A DNA stretch of 55,733 bases from Gammaproteobacteria bacterium (GCA_030654835.1 JAURWS010000028.1:1-55733); one strand, 5' to 3'. Shown: positions 1-10,788, counted from the first letter of the stretch. Made by a program: numbers and translations. Notes: generated by a model from the sequence alone, not told the origin.

Positions 1-182
1 TGAGCGCCAGTAGAGGCACTGAAAGGTCTGAAAATCAGGGCTTTTTGATGAGCTGGTGAAAAAACTCAGGATTTAACGCAGGAAACCGCGCATACCGAAA
101 ATCGGTGAGAGAAATTTTCCGATTTCCGGAGGTGCCCTCTAATCAGATCGCCAATATCGTCGTCAATAAAACGAAAGAGTGA
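1..182. other. Upstream flank of ddlB, no gene assignable
   Basis: All three forward frames carry stops here (TGA at 1-3, TAG at 11-13, TGA at 46-48 and 57-59), so at most the last few codons of an upstream gene are present and I cannot recognise it. In related genomes murC or murB precedes ddlB. A short inverted repeat (AAATCGG at about 101-107, CCGATTT at about 119-125) lies in it without a following T-run. Confidence 0.4.
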
Positions 183-1121
183 ATGCAGGCAATGAACGGA
201 AAGCAGACAACAATAGAGAAACTTGGACGCGTCGCCGTGGTAATGGGTGGCAACTCTGCTGAGCGCGAAGTGTCCCTCAAGAGTGGCAAGGCTGTGCTGT
301 CGGCATTGTTGGAAACCGGCGTCGATGCCGTTGGCGTGGATGCGGCAAACGATTTGATCGGACAGTTGCAGAGGCAAGGCATAGACCGTGTTTTCAATGT
401 GTTGCATGGGCGTGGTGGTGAAGACGGCACACTGCAGGGATTGCTGGAATTCATGAAGATTCCCTGCACAGGCAGTGGCGTACAGGCCTCTGCGCTGTCC
501 ATGGACAAAGTACTTACCAAGCGCGTGTGGTTGAGTCTTGGGCTGTCCACGCCAGCGTTCCAGATGTTGTCTGCCGACAGTGATTGGGCTGCCATTATTG
601 CGGCGCTGGGCACGGCTGTGGTGAAACCGGTTCGTGAAGGCTCCAGTATCGGCATGTCCATCGTCAGCACCGCTGAGGAGTTGCAAGAGGCTCATGCGAA
701 GGCGGCTGCCTATGATTCGGAGGTAATGGCCGAGCAGTACATTTCCGGATCCGAGTTTTCCGTTTCCATTCTTGGCAATGAAGTGTTGCCTGCGATCGAA
801 CTGCGTACCACACACAAGTTCTATGACTATGACGCCAAATATATTGCCAATGACACCCAGTATCTGTGCCCTGCACCGCTGAGCCCTGCGGCGGCAGCGC
901 AGCTGAGCGATCTGTGCTGGCGTGCATTTGATGCAGTTGGTTGCAAAGGCTGGGGGCGAGTCGATGTCATGCGAGACGGTTCAGGGCGCTTCTGGTTGCT
1001 CGAAGTCAACACTGTGCCAGGCATGACTGATCACAGCCTGGTGCCCATGGCCGCTCGCGCACGTGGTCTGAGCTTTGCGGAGTTGTTGCTGCAGGTGCTT
1101 GTCGACACTTTGAAGGATTAG
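183..1121 (+). CDS. ddlB: D-alanine--D-alanine ligase (DdlB)
   Basis: ATP-grasp enzyme that joins two D-alanines in the cytoplasm for the peptidoglycan pentapeptide. The 312 residues show the GGNSAEREVSLKSG segment at 22-35, HGRGGEDGTLQG at 75-86, the substrate-loop CTGSGV with S..DK at 95-109, and the C-terminal LLEVNTVPGMT ATP/Mg-binding segment near 275-285. Length is normal for the family. ATG 183 has only a weak ribosome site; ATG 192 (MNGKQ) is an equally good start. It is followed after 66 bp by ftsQ, the standard dcw order, so co-transcription is likely. Confidence 0.95.
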   Translation: MQAMNGKQTTIEKLGRVAVVMGGNSAEREVSLKSGKAVLSALLETGVDAVGVDAANDLIGQLQRQGIDRVFNVLHGRGGEDGTLQGLLEFMKIPCTGSGVQASALSMDKVLTKRVWLSLGLSTPAFQMLSADSDWAAIIAALGTAVVKPVREGSSIGMSIVSTAEELQEAHAKAAAYDSEVMAEQYISGSEFSVSILGNEVLPAIELRTTHKFYDYDAKYIANDTQYLCPAPLSPAAAAQLSDLCWRAFDAVGCKGWGRVDVMRDGSGRFWLLEVNTVPGMTDHSLVPMAARARGLSFAELLLQVLVDTLKD

Positions 1122-1187
1122 GTTCTGAGAATAGCGGCTACGGCTGCATCGATACTATTGAATGACTGCAAGGCGTGACCTGACGAC

Positions 1188-2036
1188 ATGAAGACAACGA
1201 TGAACAGCAACTCATTTTCTGCCCGGGGCGGCATTCGGGACATTCCGCGTGGCGCTGTGCCGCTGCGCAGAAAGGAGACGCAGAAGGTCGAGACGGCTCC
1301 GGGAAAAAACAGAACTGGATTCTTGCTCGTCATTCTTGCGCTGAGTCTGCTGCTGTTGCTGAGCCAGTACGCCACCGAAATCCGCGCTTTGGTGAACAAG
1401 CCAGTGCAGACGGTGCTGATGGCGAATCCACTGCAAAGAGTAGATGAGCAGAATGTGCGCGAGGTGCTGGCCAATCATCTCAACGTCGGATTTTTCGCTC
1501 TGGATGTGCAGGCCATCAAAACTGCTCTGGAAGCCGATCCCTGGATCGAGAAGGTCATCATCTCCCGCATCTGGCCGGACACTTTGTCTGTGGCCATTAC
1601 TGAGGAGATTGCGATTGCCCGCTGGGGCGACAACGCTCTGCTGAATCAGTTCGGCGAGACTTTCGAGCCTTATGCGATGGAGGACGATCTGCCATTGCCT
1701 CTGCTGATCGGGCCACAAGGGCAGCAGCGCCGTGTAATGGAACAGTACCAGACTTTCAGTCAAATGTTGTTCTCATCGGGATTACGTATTCGCGAATTGA
1801 GTTTGAACGAACGCGGCAGCTGGAGTCTGCGTCTGCACAACGACGCCGAAGTGATGATCGGTCGCAATGAAGTTGTGGAGAGAATGCAGCGTTTTGTCAG
1901 CCTTTATGATCGTCATCTCTACAGTCAGCTGGATCAGATCGAGGCGTTTGATCTGCGTTACAACAATGGAATCTCAATCAGGAAAAAAGCAGATATGTCA
2001 GTCGGGGTTATCACATCACGGGGAGCACGCGGGTAA
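1188..2036 (+). CDS. ftsQ: Cell division protein FtsQ
   Basis: Bitopic inner-membrane protein of the divisome that binds FtsB/FtsL. The 282-residue product has a basic, disordered cytoplasmic N-terminus (1-42), one transmembrane helix at about 44-61, a POTRA domain at about 73-140 and a beta domain containing LLIGPQGQ and the LSLNERGSWSL strand. The stop codon TAA shares its last A with the ATG of ftsA (TAATG), indicating translational coupling. A second ATG 12 bases downstream of the first could also be used. Confidence 0.93.
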   Translation: MKTTMNSNSFSARGGIRDIPRGAVPLRRKETQKVETAPGKNRTGFLLVILALSLLLLLSQYATEIRALVNKPVQTVLMANPLQRVDEQNVREVLANHLNVGFFALDVQAIKTALEADPWIEKVIISRIWPDTLSVAITEEIAIARWGDNALLNQFGETFEPYAMEDDLPLPLLIGPQGQQRRVMEQYQTFSQMLFSSGLRIRELSLNERGSWSLRLHNDAEVMIGRNEVVERMQRFVSLYDRHLYSQLDQIEAFDLRYNNGISIRKKADMSVGVITSRGARG

Positions 2037-3271
2037 TGAGCGATTCAACACGCGGAAATCTGATCGTTGGTCTGGATATTGGTACGTCGAAAGTCGTGGC
2101 GATTGTGGGTGATATCAAGGCCGATGGCAGTCTGGATATCGTCGGAATTGGCAGCCACCGTTCACGCGGACTGAAGAAGGGCACCGTGGTCAACATCGAA
2201 TCGACTGTAGAGTCGATTCAACGCGCCATCGAAGAGGCCGAACTGATGGCGGGATGTCAGATTCATTCGGTGTATGCAGGCATTGCCGGCAGCCATATTC
2301 GCAGCATGAACTCTCACGGCATCGTCGCCATCCGTGATGGTGAGGTGACGCGTGCAGATATCGATCGTGTGATTGACGCGGCTCAGGCTGTGGCGATCCC
2401 GGCGGATCAGAAAGTGCTGCACATTTTACCGCAGGAATACATCATCGACGCGCAGGAAGGCGTGAAGGAACCGCTGGGAATGTCCGGTGTGCGACTCGAA
2501 GCCAAGGTGCATCTGGTGACCTGCGCCATCAACGCGGTGCAGAACATCGAGAAGTGCATCAAGCGCTGCGGATTGGTGACGGAAGAGATCATTCTTGAAC
2601 AGCTCGCGTCCAGTTATGCAGTGTTGACCGAAGACGAGAAAGAGTTGGGCGTGTGTCTTGTCGATATCGGCGGTGGAACGTCCGATATCGCTGTCTTTAC
2701 CGAGGGTGCTATCCGTCATACAGGAGTAATTCCTATCGCCGGCGATCAAGTTACTAACGATATTGCTATGGCTTTGCGAACTCCTACTGAAAATGCAGAT
2801 GAAATTAAGATAAAATACGCCTGTGCTCTGACTCAGCTTGCCAGTGCCGGGGAAACCATTCAGGTTCCCAGTGTGGGCGACCGGCCCCCTCGTGAATTAT
2901 CACGGCAAGCATTGGCAGAAGTGGTGGAACCACGTTACGACGAATTGTTCACGTTGATCCGTGCCGAACTGCAACGCAGTGGCTACGACAACATGCTGGC
3001 CGCCGGCATTGTACTGACCGGTGGCACTAGCAAGATGGAAGGTGTCGTCGAGCTGGCAGAAGAGATTTTTCATACACCGGTGAGGATTGGTTTTCCGCAG
3101 AATGTGAACGGTTTGTCAGACATCGTCAGGAACCCGATTTATTCAACAGGGGTTGGTTTGCTTCTCTACGGATTGAAGCAGCAACAGGACAAGGAGTATC
3201 AGACTCCGGTCAAAGAACCTCGAATTGGTTTGATGGAACGTATCAGCGGCTGGCTCAAGAAGAATCTTTGA
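2036..3271 (+). CDS. ftsA: Cell division protein FtsA
   Basis: Actin-like ATPase that tethers FtsZ to the membrane and recruits later division proteins. Visible are the N-terminal phosphate-1 segment VGLDIGTSKVVAIVG (about 10-24), the phosphate-2 segment LVDIGGGTSDIAVF (about 207-220), the adenosine motif GIVLTGGTSKMEG (about 324-336) and a C-terminal amphipathic helix (GLMERISGWLKKNL) that acts as the membrane-targeting sequence. Length 411 is typical. Its start overlaps the ftsQ stop; ftsZ follows after 106 bp. Confidence 0.96.
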   Translation: MSDSTRGNLIVGLDIGTSKVVAIVGDIKADGSLDIVGIGSHRSRGLKKGTVVNIESTVESIQRAIEEAELMAGCQIHSVYAGIAGSHIRSMNSHGIVAIRDGEVTRADIDRVIDAAQAVAIPADQKVLHILPQEYIIDAQEGVKEPLGMSGVRLEAKVHLVTCAINAVQNIEKCIKRCGLVTEEIILEQLASSYAVLTEDEKELGVCLVDIGGGTSDIAVFTEGAIRHTGVIPIAGDQVTNDIAMALRTPTENADEIKIKYACALTQLASAGETIQVPSVGDRPPRELSRQALAEVVEPRYDELFTLIRAELQRSGYDNMLAAGIVLTGGTSKMEGVVELAEEIFHTPVRIGFPQNVNGLSDIVRNPIYSTGVGLLLYGLKQQQDKEYQTPVKEPRIGLMERISGWLKKNL

Positions 3272-3377
3272 CCGCTTCGAATTGATTAACAGGATTTATC
3301 GGAAGGGCAGATCGGATCGGATTGCAACTCATAAACCGCAGGAAGTGTTTTCAAAAATTTAAAAACCAGGAGGCCGT

Positions 3378-4553
3378 ATGTTTGAATTAGTCGATAGTAT
3401 TCCGCAGAGCGCAGTGATCAAGGTGATTGGTGTGGGCGGTGGCGGCGGCAACGCGGTACGTCACATGATTGCCAGCCATGTCGAAGGCGTTGAATTTGTC
3501 GGCGCCAATACAGACGCTCAGGCTTTGAACAATCTGCGTGCCAAGACTCTCCTGCAGATGGGCAGTTGCGTGACCAAGGGGCTGGGAGCTGGTGCCAACC
3601 CAGAGATCGGTCGTCAGGCTGCGCTCGAAGATCGCGACGAGATTGCAGAAATCCTCGCGGGTGCTGACATGGTCTTCATCACTGCAGGGATGGGTGGAGG
3701 GACCGGTACTGGTGCGGCGCCGATCTTCGCCGAAATCGCCAGAGAGCTGGGCATCCTGACGGTGGCTGTAGTCACCAAGCCGTTCCCTTTCGAAGGCAAG
3801 AAGCGCGCAAAGGTTGCCGAAGAGGGCATTCGTGCGCTGTCCGAGCACGTCGATTCCCTGATCACCATTCCGAATGAAAAACTGCTGTCGGTGCTGGGCA
3901 AGGACGCATCACTCCTGGATGCGTTCAAGGCAGCCAACGATGTGTTGCTCGGCGCAGTGAAGGGCATTGCCGATTTGATCATGCGTCCTGGCATGATCAA
4001 CGTCGACTTCGCAGACGTGCGCACGGTGATGTCCGAGATGGGCATGGCCATGATGGGAACCGGATATGCCTCTGGTGTCGGACGTGCGCGTGAGGCCGCT
4101 GAGGCCGCAATTCGAAGCCCGCTGCTCGAAGACGTGAATCTGCACGGCGCGCGCGGCATTCTGGTGAACATCACGGCTGGTGAGAACTTGTCCCTGGGTG
4201 AGTTCACCGAAGTTGGCGACACCATCGAAGAGTTTGCTTCCGACGATGCCACTGTGGTGGTCGGCACTGTGATTGATCCGGACATGGGCGACGAAATTCG
4301 CGTCACTGTGGTGGCGACTGGCCTGGGCCTGCGTGCTGCTGCCGTTGCTTCGCCAGTCAAGATGGTTGAGACGGTCACTGCTCCCAAGGCCGTTGTGACG
4401 GACTACCGTCAACTGGATCGTCCGGTGACGATGAGGACTCGTCCGGCGTCTGCCCACACCATGCCGCAGACTGGTCTCGCCAGAGCTGTCGGGTCTGATG
4501 CCGACATGGATTATCTGGATATCCCTGCGTTCCTGCGCCGTCAGGCGGATTGA
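3378..4553 (+). CDS. ftsZ: Cell division protein FtsZ
   Basis: Tubulin-like GTPase that forms the Z ring. The tubulin signature [10 protein letters not shown] lies at about 105-114, the N-terminal nucleotide loop VGGGGGNAV near 18-27, and the catalytic T7 loop [11 protein letters not shown] near 207-217. After a variable linker the conserved C-terminal peptide [13 protein letters not shown] (379-391) that binds FtsA and ZipA is intact. The start is fixed by a strong ribosome site AGGAGG about 8 bases upstream. The ftsA-ftsZ gap of 106 bp can hold a further promoter, as in relatives, but I cannot pin one. Confidence 0.97.
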   Translation: MFELVDSIPQSAVIKVIGVGGGGGNAVRHMIASHVEGVEFVGANTDAQALNNLRAKTLLQMGSCVTKGLGAGANPEIGRQAALEDRDEIAEILAGADMVFITAGMGGGTGTGAAPIFAEIARELGILTVAVVTKPFPFEGKKRAKVAEEGIRALSEHVDSLITIPNEKLLSVLGKDASLLDAFKAANDVLLGAVKGIADLIMRPGMINVDFADVRTVMSEMGMAMMGTGYASGVGRAREAAEAAIRSPLLEDVNLHGARGILVNITAGENLSLGEFTEVGDTIEEFASDDATVVVGTVIDPDMGDEIRVTVVATGLGLRAAAVASPVKMVETVTAPKAVVTDYRQLDRPVTMRTRPASAHTMPQTGLARAVGSDADMDYLDIPAFLRRQAD

Positions 4554-4579
4554 CAGGGCTGTTCCCAAGGCTGTGTTTG

Positions 4580-4608
4580 TTGGGTTATGACTTGATCTTT
4601 GCTATCAT
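4580..4608 (+). promoter_or_regulatory. Candidate sigma-70 promoter of lpxC
   Basis: TTGGGT (4580-4585), a 17-bp spacer and TATCAT (4603-4608) lie in the ftsZ-lpxC gap. An independent lpxC promoter downstream of ftsZ is known in other gammaproteobacteria, so the position fits; the -35 match is only moderate. Confidence 0.4.
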
Positions 4609-4673
4609 CCGGCCTGCGCTGGAGCGGCTAGACACGCAGGCATCACATTTAAAAAACGGGAATGACGACACCT

Positions 4674-5585
4674 ATGCTTAAACAAAGAACCTTGAAAAAC
4701 GTGATCAGAGCGACCGGCGTTGGCCTGCACACCGGCGAGAAAGTCTATCTGACACTGCGCCCTGCTCCTGTGAATACAGGGATCATCTTCACCCGTACGG
4801 ATCTCGATCCGATGGTGGAGATTCCGGCCAAGGCGGTTTATGTGGGAGATACCACTCTCTCGACCACACTGGTGAAGGGCGATGTCCGAATATCCACGAT
4901 CGAACACCTGATGTCTGCGATGTCCGGTCTCGGTATCGACAATGCCTATATCGATGTGAGCGCACCCGAGGTGCCGATCATGGACGGCAGCGCGGGGCCA
5001 TTCGTGTTCCTGATTCAGTCTGCCGGCATTGAAGAGCAGTCGGCATTGAAGAAATTCATCCGCATCAAGAAGACCGTGCGCCTGGAAGATGGCGACAAGT
5101 CTGTCAGCCTGGAGCCCTTCGATGGCTTCAAGGTCAGCTATACACTGCTCTACGATCACCCCGTTTACAGGAAGTACACCAAGACGGCGAGTGTGGATTT
5201 CTCCAGCACTTCGTTTGTGAAGGAAGTCAGCCGTGCGCGGACCTTTGGTTTCATGCATGAGTTTGAAGAGCTGCGCAATCGCAATCTGGCGCTAGGCGCG
5301 AGCATGGACAACGCCATTGCGGTCGGCGATTACAAGGTGCTGAACGAGGACGGCCTGCGCTACGAAGACGAGTTTGTGAAGCACAAGATTCTGGATTCCA
5401 TCGGCGATCTTTATCTGACTGGCCACAGCCTGATCGGTGAGTTCAAAGGATATAAATCTGGACACGCCCTGAATAATGCATTATTAAGAGCGCTGGAAGT
5501 AAACAAAGACGCCTGGGAAATTGTCAGTTTCGATAATGATTTAAACGTACCTATTTCCTACATGAAACCCGTATTGGCAGCCTGA
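4674..5585 (+). CDS. lpxC: UDP-3-O-acyl-N-acetylglucosamine deacetylase (LpxC)
   Basis: Zinc hydrolase that catalyses the committed step of lipid A synthesis in the cytoplasm. From the preferred start the product has 303 residues (E. coli about 305) and begins [11 protein letters not shown], matching the family start; the in-frame ATG at 4662 adds four residues but sits directly against the GGGA ribosome site. The first zinc histidine is in TIEHLMSA (H78), the others in [13 protein letters not shown] (H and D), and the catalytic histidine in [13 protein letters not shown]. Terminal gene of the dcw cluster. Confidence 0.95.
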   Translation: MLKQRTLKNVIRATGVGLHTGEKVYLTLRPAPVNTGIIFTRTDLDPMVEIPAKAVYVGDTTLSTTLVKGDVRISTIEHLMSAMSGLGIDNAYIDVSAPEVPIMDGSAGPFVFLIQSAGIEEQSALKKFIRIKKTVRLEDGDKSVSLEPFDGFKVSYTLLYDHPVYRKYTKTASVDFSSTSFVKEVSRARTFGFMHEFEELRNRNLALGASMDNAIAVGDYKVLNEDGLRYEDEFVKHKILDSIGDLYLTGHSLIGEFKGYKSGHALNNALLRALEVNKDAWEIVSFDNDLNVPISYMKPVLAA

Positions 5586-5703
5586 CACAGTTATTTGCCG
5601 TTATTCTTTGCTAACCCGTTGTTTTTTGGGTGTTAGTTTGACGCGTTGCTGCCTTGCCCGACTCAGGTGTTCTGGTACACGTATTTAGAGAACCGCCTGA
5701 GCC

Positions 5704-6633
5704 ATGAAAGTCATACTCGTTGACCAGCGCCATGGTCACACACGCACCATTGTCCTGAAAGGATGGCTGAAAGGCCTCCTTTCGGTGTGCATTCTGGGTG
5801 CACCGGTTGCACTGGGCTACCTCGGCTATCAGGTGGCCGTCTCTCACGACCCTCAGGAATACTCCCTCGAAACTGCTCTGCAATGGAATGAAGAGATCGA
5901 ATCTCAGTCCGATGCCGTTGCCCGTCTGAAACTGGAGTCTGAGGAACAGCTCGAAGCCCTCACTTTGCGTCTGGCCATGTTGCAGGCGCGTCTCCTGCGG
6001 CTTGAGGCCCTTGGCGAGCGGATTACCACCGTCGCTGAACTGGATGCCGGTGAATTCAATTTCAGTGACGATCCTGCCGTTGGCGGTCCGTTTGTCGAGG
6101 ACACGACGAATTATGCGCCTCCCGACTTCGTCGAGGCGATAACCGACCTTGAAGCGCAGATCGCCGATCGTGCCCAGCAACTGGAAATTCTTGAAGCTCT
6201 GATGGCAGAGCGCCAGTTTGAGGCTGACGCTTCACTGACTGGCCGCCCGGTCAACAAGGGTTGGATTTCCTCACCATTCGGTCGTCGTACCGATCCCTTC
6301 AATGGTCAGCTCGCCTGGCACACCGGCATTGACTTCGCGACTGCCGCAGCCGGGGCCGATATTGTCTCTGTCGCCGCTGGCGTGGTCACGGCGGCGGGCG
6401 AACGGCAGGGATACGGCCTTGTGGTTGATATCAATCACGGCAACGGCTACGTCACTCGCTATGGCCATGCAGAGAAGCTGCTGGTCGATGTAGGCGAGAT
6501 CATCATGAAGGGGCAGGCCATCGCCTTGGTCGGCAGCACGGGGCGCTCCACCGGTCCGCACGTGCACTTCGAAGTCTACAAGAATGGCAGGGTTGTCGAC
6601 CCCGCATCCTACATTCACCGCACTATCCGCTAA
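5704..6633 (+). CDS. M23-family (LytM-like) murein hydrolase factor
   Basis: Membrane-anchored periplasmic LytM-domain protein. It has one transmembrane helix at about 22-44, a coiled-coil stretch at about 57-105, a second short helix near 140-160, and a C-terminal M23 domain. The zinc residues appear intact: H and D in HTGID (about 206-210) and HVHFEV (about 286-291), so it may be a true endopeptidase rather than only an amidase activator. Genes of this type commonly sit between lpxC and secA in pseudomonads. It starts 118 bp after lpxC; a stable hairpin follows. Confidence 0.85.
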   Translation: MKVILVDQRHGHTRTIVLKGWLKGLLSVCILGAPVALGYLGYQVAVSHDPQEYSLETALQWNEEIESQSDAVARLKLESEEQLEALTLRLAMLQARLLRLEALGERITTVAELDAGEFNFSDDPAVGGPFVEDTTNYAPPDFVEAITDLEAQIADRAQQLEILEALMAERQFEADASLTGRPVNKGWISSPFGRRTDPFNGQLAWHTGIDFATAAAGADIVSVAAGVVTAAGERQGYGLVVDINHGNGYVTRYGHAEKLLVDVGEIIMKGQAIALVGSTGRSTGPHVHFEVYKNGRVVDPASYIHRTIR

Positions 6634-6653
6634 TCCTCCCCAGCTTATTTTCG

Positions 6654-6693
6654 TGGAGCAGCCACTGCTCGCAAGCGCAGAGTGGCTGCTCCA
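6654..6693 (+). terminator. Long hairpin after the M23 gene
   Basis: A perfect 13-bp inverted repeat (TGGAGCAGCCACT at 6654-6666, AGTGGCTGCTCCA at 6681-6693) with a 14-nt loop lies 20 bp after the stop codon. The T-run after it is weak (ATTACTTTTG), so it may be an inefficient terminator or processing hairpin. Confidence 0.5.
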
Positions 6694-6713
6694 TGGCATC
6701 AATTACTTTTGTT

Positions 6714-6733
6714 CCGGATTTTCGTAAATCCGG
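6714..6733 (+). promoter_or_regulatory. Hairpin in the secA leader
   Basis: CCGGATTT (6714-6721), loop TCGT, AAATCCGG (6726-6733): a perfect 8-bp stem ending 38 bp before the secA ATG. It has no T-run, so a terminator is unlikely. In enterobacteria secA is controlled through the secM leader; no secM-like peptide is visible here. Confidence 0.35.
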
Positions 6734-6771
6734 TCCCCTGTTCAGACCACGAGATGAGTTAAAACACGATC

Positions 6772-9540
6772 ATGGATTTCAAATTTTTAAAGGCAATTTT
6801 TGGCAGCAGCAATTCCAGACAACTCAAGAAGCTGCAGAAAAACGTAATAAAAATCAACGCGTTGGAGGCTGAGTTCGAGGCGCTGGACGATGTTCAACTG
6901 AAGGCCAAGACGGCAGAGTTCAAGCAGCGCTTCGACAAGGGGGAGACTCTGGATCAACTGTTGCCCGAGGCGTTTGCTGTAGTTCGCGAGGCCAGTAAAC
7001 GCACCATGGGTATGCGTCATTTCGACGTCCAGTTGATTGGCGGCATGGTGCTCCACGAGGGCAACATTGCGGAGATGAAGACCGGTGAGGGTAAGACGCT
7101 GGTCGCCACACTGCCTGCCTATCTTAACGGCCTGACTGGGCTTGGCGTTCACATCGTAACAGTGAACGACTATCTGGCTGCGCGAGACGCCAACTGGATG
7201 CGCCCTCTCTATGAGTTCCTGGGCCTGACCGTCGGGGTCATCGTAGCGGGGCAGTCTCCCGAGCAGAAACGTGCGGCCTACGAAATGTCAATCAGCTACG
7301 GCACCAACAATGAGTTCGGCTTTGATTATCTGCGCGACAACATGGCCTTTCGCCTGGAGGACAAACTGCAGAAGAAGCTGAACTTCGCTATCGTCGACGA
7401 GGTGGACTCCATCCTTATCGACGAGGCGCGTACGCCCTTGATCATCTCTGGCGCCGCTGAGGACAGCTCCAAGCAATACCTGGCTATCAATGCGCTGATT
7501 CCGAGACTTGAGAGGGGCGCACCACGCCCCGAAAAATCTGGCTTCAGCCTGGATCGGGACAATGAATTTGTCGAGACAGGTCACTTCCTGGTGGATGAGA
7601 AGGCCCGTCAGGTTGAACTCACGGAGGCGGGTCATGAGTTGCTCGAAGACCTGCTGACAGAGAAGAAGATGCTCACCGAGGGCGAGAGCCTCTACGCGGC
7701 CACCAACCTCGGGTTGCTGCATCACATCCATTCCGCGTTGAAGGCCCATTACCTGTTTCACAAGGACGTGGAATATATCGTTCAGAACAAGAAAATTGTG
7801 CTGATCGACGAGCACACTGGCCGTACCATGGAAGGACGTCGCCTCTCCGAGGGGCTGCATCAGGCCATCGAGGCGAAGGAAGGGCTGGCGATTCAGAGCG
7901 AGAGCCAGACGCTGGCCTCGACCACCTTCCAGAACTACTTCCGACTGTACAGGAAACTGTCCGGCATGACCGGTACTGCCGATACGGAAGCCTTTGAATT
8001 CAAGCAGATATACAATCTCGACGTGGTGGTAATCCCCTCCAATCGTCCGATGCAACGCATCGACAAGAACGACCTTATCTTCCTGTCCATGCCCGAGAAA
8101 TTCGAGGCCATCGTACGCGACATCACGGAGCTCAGTGCCAAGGGAGCGCCAGTGCTGGTTGGTACTGCATCGATCGACACCTCGGAAACACTATCGGCCT
8201 TCCTCAAAAAGGAGAAGATCGAGCATGAGGTGCTGAACGCCAAATTCCACGAGAAGGAGGCCTACATCATCGCGCAGGCCGGACGACCGGGCGTGGTGAC
8301 CATTGCCACCAACATGGCCGGTCGTGGCACCGACATCGTGCTGGGTGGCAATCCGGAGCACGAGATTGCGGCGCTGGAAAGTCCGACACCGGAACAGATC
8401 GAGCAGGTTCGTGCCCGCTGGCGCGAGCGTCATCAGCAGGTTCTGGATGCGGGCGGTCTGCACATCATCGGCACCGAACGTCACGAGTCCCGCCGTATCG
8501 ATAACCAGTTGCGCGGTCGTTCAGGGCGTCAGGGTGACCCAGGCTACTCACGATTCTACCTGTCGCTGGAAGATAACCTCATGCGCATTTTTGCCTCCGA
8601 ACGCGTGAAGAATTTCATGCAGGCGCTGGGCATGGAGCGTGGCGAAGCTATCGAACACAGCATGGTGTCGAAGTCGATCGAGAAGGCGCAGCGCAAGGTG
8701 GAAGGCCGCAACTTCGATATCCGCAAGCAGCTGCTGGAATATGACAACGTCGCCAACGACCAGAGAACGATTGTGTATCGCCAGCGTAATGAGCTGATGG
8801 CCAGCACCAGCGTGTCAGAGTTGATTGCCAGCATGCGTCAAGAAGTTGCGCAACAGGTGGTTGGTACCCATATCCCTCCGCAGAGCGTACCGGAACAGTG
8901 GGACGTCGATGGATTAGAGCAGGCTATTGAGGCGCAGTTTGCGAAGAAGTTGCCTGTGCAGCAGTGGCTGGATGAAGATGAAAAACTCTTTGAGGAGACT
9001 CTCAAGGAGAAAATCATTGCCGTGCTGAACGAAGAATATGAGAGAAAAGCAGCTATCGTCGGTGAGAAAATGCACCTGCTGGAGAAGCAGATCGTCCTGC
9101 AGATTCTCGACAATCTGTGGAAGGAGCATCTGGCTGCCATGGATCAGTTGCGTCAGGGAATTTTCTTGCGCGGCTATGCAGGCAAAAACCCGAAGCAGGA
9201 ATACAAGCGTGAGGCGTTCACCTTGTTCCAGGACTTGCTCTCCAACCTGCAGCATGAAGTGGTGCGCTTCCTGAGCCATGTGCAGATCAGGACCACCGAA
9301 GAAATTGATGCGCTTGAAAAGCAGCGTGAAGAGGAGCGTGCCCGCGAGAAGATGAGGTTCGAGCATGCACAGGCACTCTCATTGCAGCAAGAAGCGCAAG
9401 CCGCCGCTGCGGAACTGATGCCGCAACAAGCTGCCGACAATACCCCTTTCGTTCGCGACGACAAAAAGGTAGGTCGTAACGATCCATGTTTCTGTGGGTC
9501 CGGCAAGAAATTCAAACAGTGTCACGGGAGATTGAGTTGA
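6772..9540 (+). CDS. secA: Protein translocase subunit SecA
   Basis: ATPase motor that drives preproteins through SecYEG. The 922-residue protein has Walker A TGEGKT (about 104-109), the DEAD-type motif VDEVDS (about 207-212) followed by [14 protein letters not shown], the helicase motif [10 protein letters not shown], the [11 protein letters not shown] segment, and the C-terminal zinc-binding tail CFCGSG...QCH (from about 906) that contacts SecB. The length is slightly above E. coli because of a longer insertion around residues 240-265. It ends 5 bp before argJ; its last codons contain the ribosome site for that gene. Confidence 0.97.
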   Translation: MDFKFLKAIFGSSNSRQLKKLQKNVIKINALEAEFEALDDVQLKAKTAEFKQRFDKGETLDQLLPEAFAVVREASKRTMGMRHFDVQLIGGMVLHEGNIAEMKTGEGKTLVATLPAYLNGLTGLGVHIVTVNDYLAARDANWMRPLYEFLGLTVGVIVAGQSPEQKRAAYEMSISYGTNNEFGFDYLRDNMAFRLEDKLQKKLNFAIVDEVDSILIDEARTPLIISGAAEDSSKQYLAINALIPRLERGAPRPEKSGFSLDRDNEFVETGHFLVDEKARQVELTEAGHELLEDLLTEKKMLTEGESLYAATNLGLLHHIHSALKAHYLFHKDVEYIVQNKKIVLIDEHTGRTMEGRRLSEGLHQAIEAKEGLAIQSESQTLASTTFQNYFRLYRKLSGMTGTADTEAFEFKQIYNLDVVVIPSNRPMQRIDKNDLIFLSMPEKFEAIVRDITELSAKGAPVLVGTASIDTSETLSAFLKKEKIEHEVLNAKFHEKEAYIIAQAGRPGVVTIATNMAGRGTDIVLGGNPEHEIAALESPTPEQIEQVRARWRERHQQVLDAGGLHIIGTERHESRRIDNQLRGRSGRQGDPGYSRFYLSLEDNLMRIFASERVKNFMQALGMERGEAIEHSMVSKSIEKAQRKVEGRNFDIRKQLLEYDNVANDQRTIVYRQRNELMASTSVSELIASMRQEVAQQVVGTHIPPQSVPEQWDVDGLEQAIEAQFAKKLPVQQWLDEDEKLFEETLKEKIIAVLNEEYERKAAIVGEKMHLLEKQIVLQILDNLWKEHLAAMDQLRQGIFLRGYAGKNPKQEYKREAFTLFQDLLSNLQHEVVRFLSHVQIRTTEEIDALEKQREEERAREKMRFEHAQALSLQQEAQAAAAELMPQQAADNTPFVRDDKKVGRNDPCFCGSGKKFKQCHGRLS

Positions 9541-9545
9541 GCATC

Positions 9546-10766
9546 ATGAGTGAATCTCACATCAAGGCAGAAGATTTGCACAGAGTGGAAGGCGTTCGCG
9601 TCGCAGCCGTGCAGGCTGGTGTCCGTTACAAGAACAGACTGGATCTGGTGGTGATGGAAATTGCTCCCGGCTCGACAGTGGCGAGCGTTTTCACGCTCAA
9701 TGCCTTCTGTGCCGCGCCGGTACAGCTGTCCAGAAAACACCTCAAAGACAGCGGCGGACAGATCCGGTATTTGTTGATCAACACGGGCAATGCCAATGCA
9801 GGAACCGGTCAGAAGGGCTTGGATGACGCACTGTCATGCTGCGCGAATCTGGCTGCACAGGCGGGAGTTCCAGTCAGCGCCGTACTGCCGTTTTCCACCG
9901 GGGTGATCGGCGAGAACCTGCCCGTCGACAAAATTGTGGCCGGGGTTCCCAACGCGCTGAGCACGCTAGGCGACAACTGGCTCGATGCTGCCAAAGGCAT
10001 CATGACTACCGACACTCGCCCCAAGGCGCGCTCGGTTGTGATCGATTGCAACGGGCGTCCGGTCACCATCACCGGCATCGCCAAGGGCGCCGGCATGATC
10101 AAGCCCAACATGGCGACCCTGCTCAGCTTCGTGTTTACGGATGCGGGGATTGCTCAACCGTTGTTGCAGCAATTGCTCAAAGGAGTGGTGGATCAGTCGT
10201 TCAACAGAATCACTGTGGATGGCGACACGTCCACCAACGATTGCTGTGTGCTGGTGGCCACGGGCAAGAGCGGAGTGAACTTCAGCGAAGCCGATCTGGC
10301 TGCCTCGTCCGACTTCGAGGACGCATTGCAGGCACTGGTCAAGGAGCTGGCGAAGGACATCATTCGTGATGCCGAAGGGGCGAAGAAATTCGTCACCGTC
10401 GATATTCAGGGTGGCGCCGATACTGGCGAGTGCCTGAAGGTGGCCTATGTCATCGCCGAGTCGCCTCTGGTGAAGACGGCACTGTCCGCGTCCGATCCGA
10501 ACTGGGGGCGCATTCTGGCCGCGATTGGCAGAGCAGGATTGCACGAGCTGGATGTCGGGCACATCTCCATCCACCTGGGTGAGGTCTGCATCGTCGAGAA
10601 CGGCACCTTGGCCACCAGTTACCGCGAGGCGCTAGGGCAGGCCGAGATGAGCAAACCGGCCATCGACATCATCGTCAATCTGGCACGTGGCAGTGCCCGT
10701 GAGATCGTGTGGACCTCTGACCTGTCAGAGGAATACGTCCGCATCAACGCCAGCTATCGCAGCTGA
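9546..10766 (+). CDS. argJ: Bifunctional ornithine acetyltransferase / N-acetylglutamate synthase
   Basis: Cyclic arginine pathway enzyme that moves the acetyl group from N-acetylornithine to glutamate. The 406-residue protein self-cleaves before a threonine: GAGMIKPNMATLL is present, with Thr191 as the predicted new N-terminal nucleophile of the beta chain. The start at ATG 9546 is preferred because GGGAG lies about 13 bases upstream and the protein then begins MSESHIKAEDLH; a longer in-frame extension into secA is not family-like. Tight spacing to secA suggests co-transcription. Confidence 0.94.
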   Translation: MSESHIKAEDLHRVEGVRVAAVQAGVRYKNRLDLVVMEIAPGSTVASVFTLNAFCAAPVQLSRKHLKDSGGQIRYLLINTGNANAGTGQKGLDDALSCCANLAAQAGVPVSAVLPFSTGVIGENLPVDKIVAGVPNALSTLGDNWLDAAKGIMTTDTRPKARSVVIDCNGRPVTITGIAKGAGMIKPNMATLLSFVFTDAGIAQPLLQQLLKGVVDQSFNRITVDGDTSTNDCCVLVATGKSGVNFSEADLAASSDFEDALQALVKELAKDIIRDAEGAKKFVTVDIQGGADTGECLKVAYVIAESPLVKTALSASDPNWGRILAAIGRAGLHELDVGHISIHLGEVCIVENGTLATSYREALGQAEMSKPAIDIIVNLARGSAREIVWTSDLSEEYVRINASYRS

Positions 10767-10788
10767 ACGCAGCGCCTGACGGGAATAA

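Noticed and set aside
9486..9545. Longer argJ start inside secA
   Set aside because: The extra 20 residues are not ArgJ-like and translate the antitypical frame of the SecA zinc tail; ATG 9546 has a proper ribosome site.
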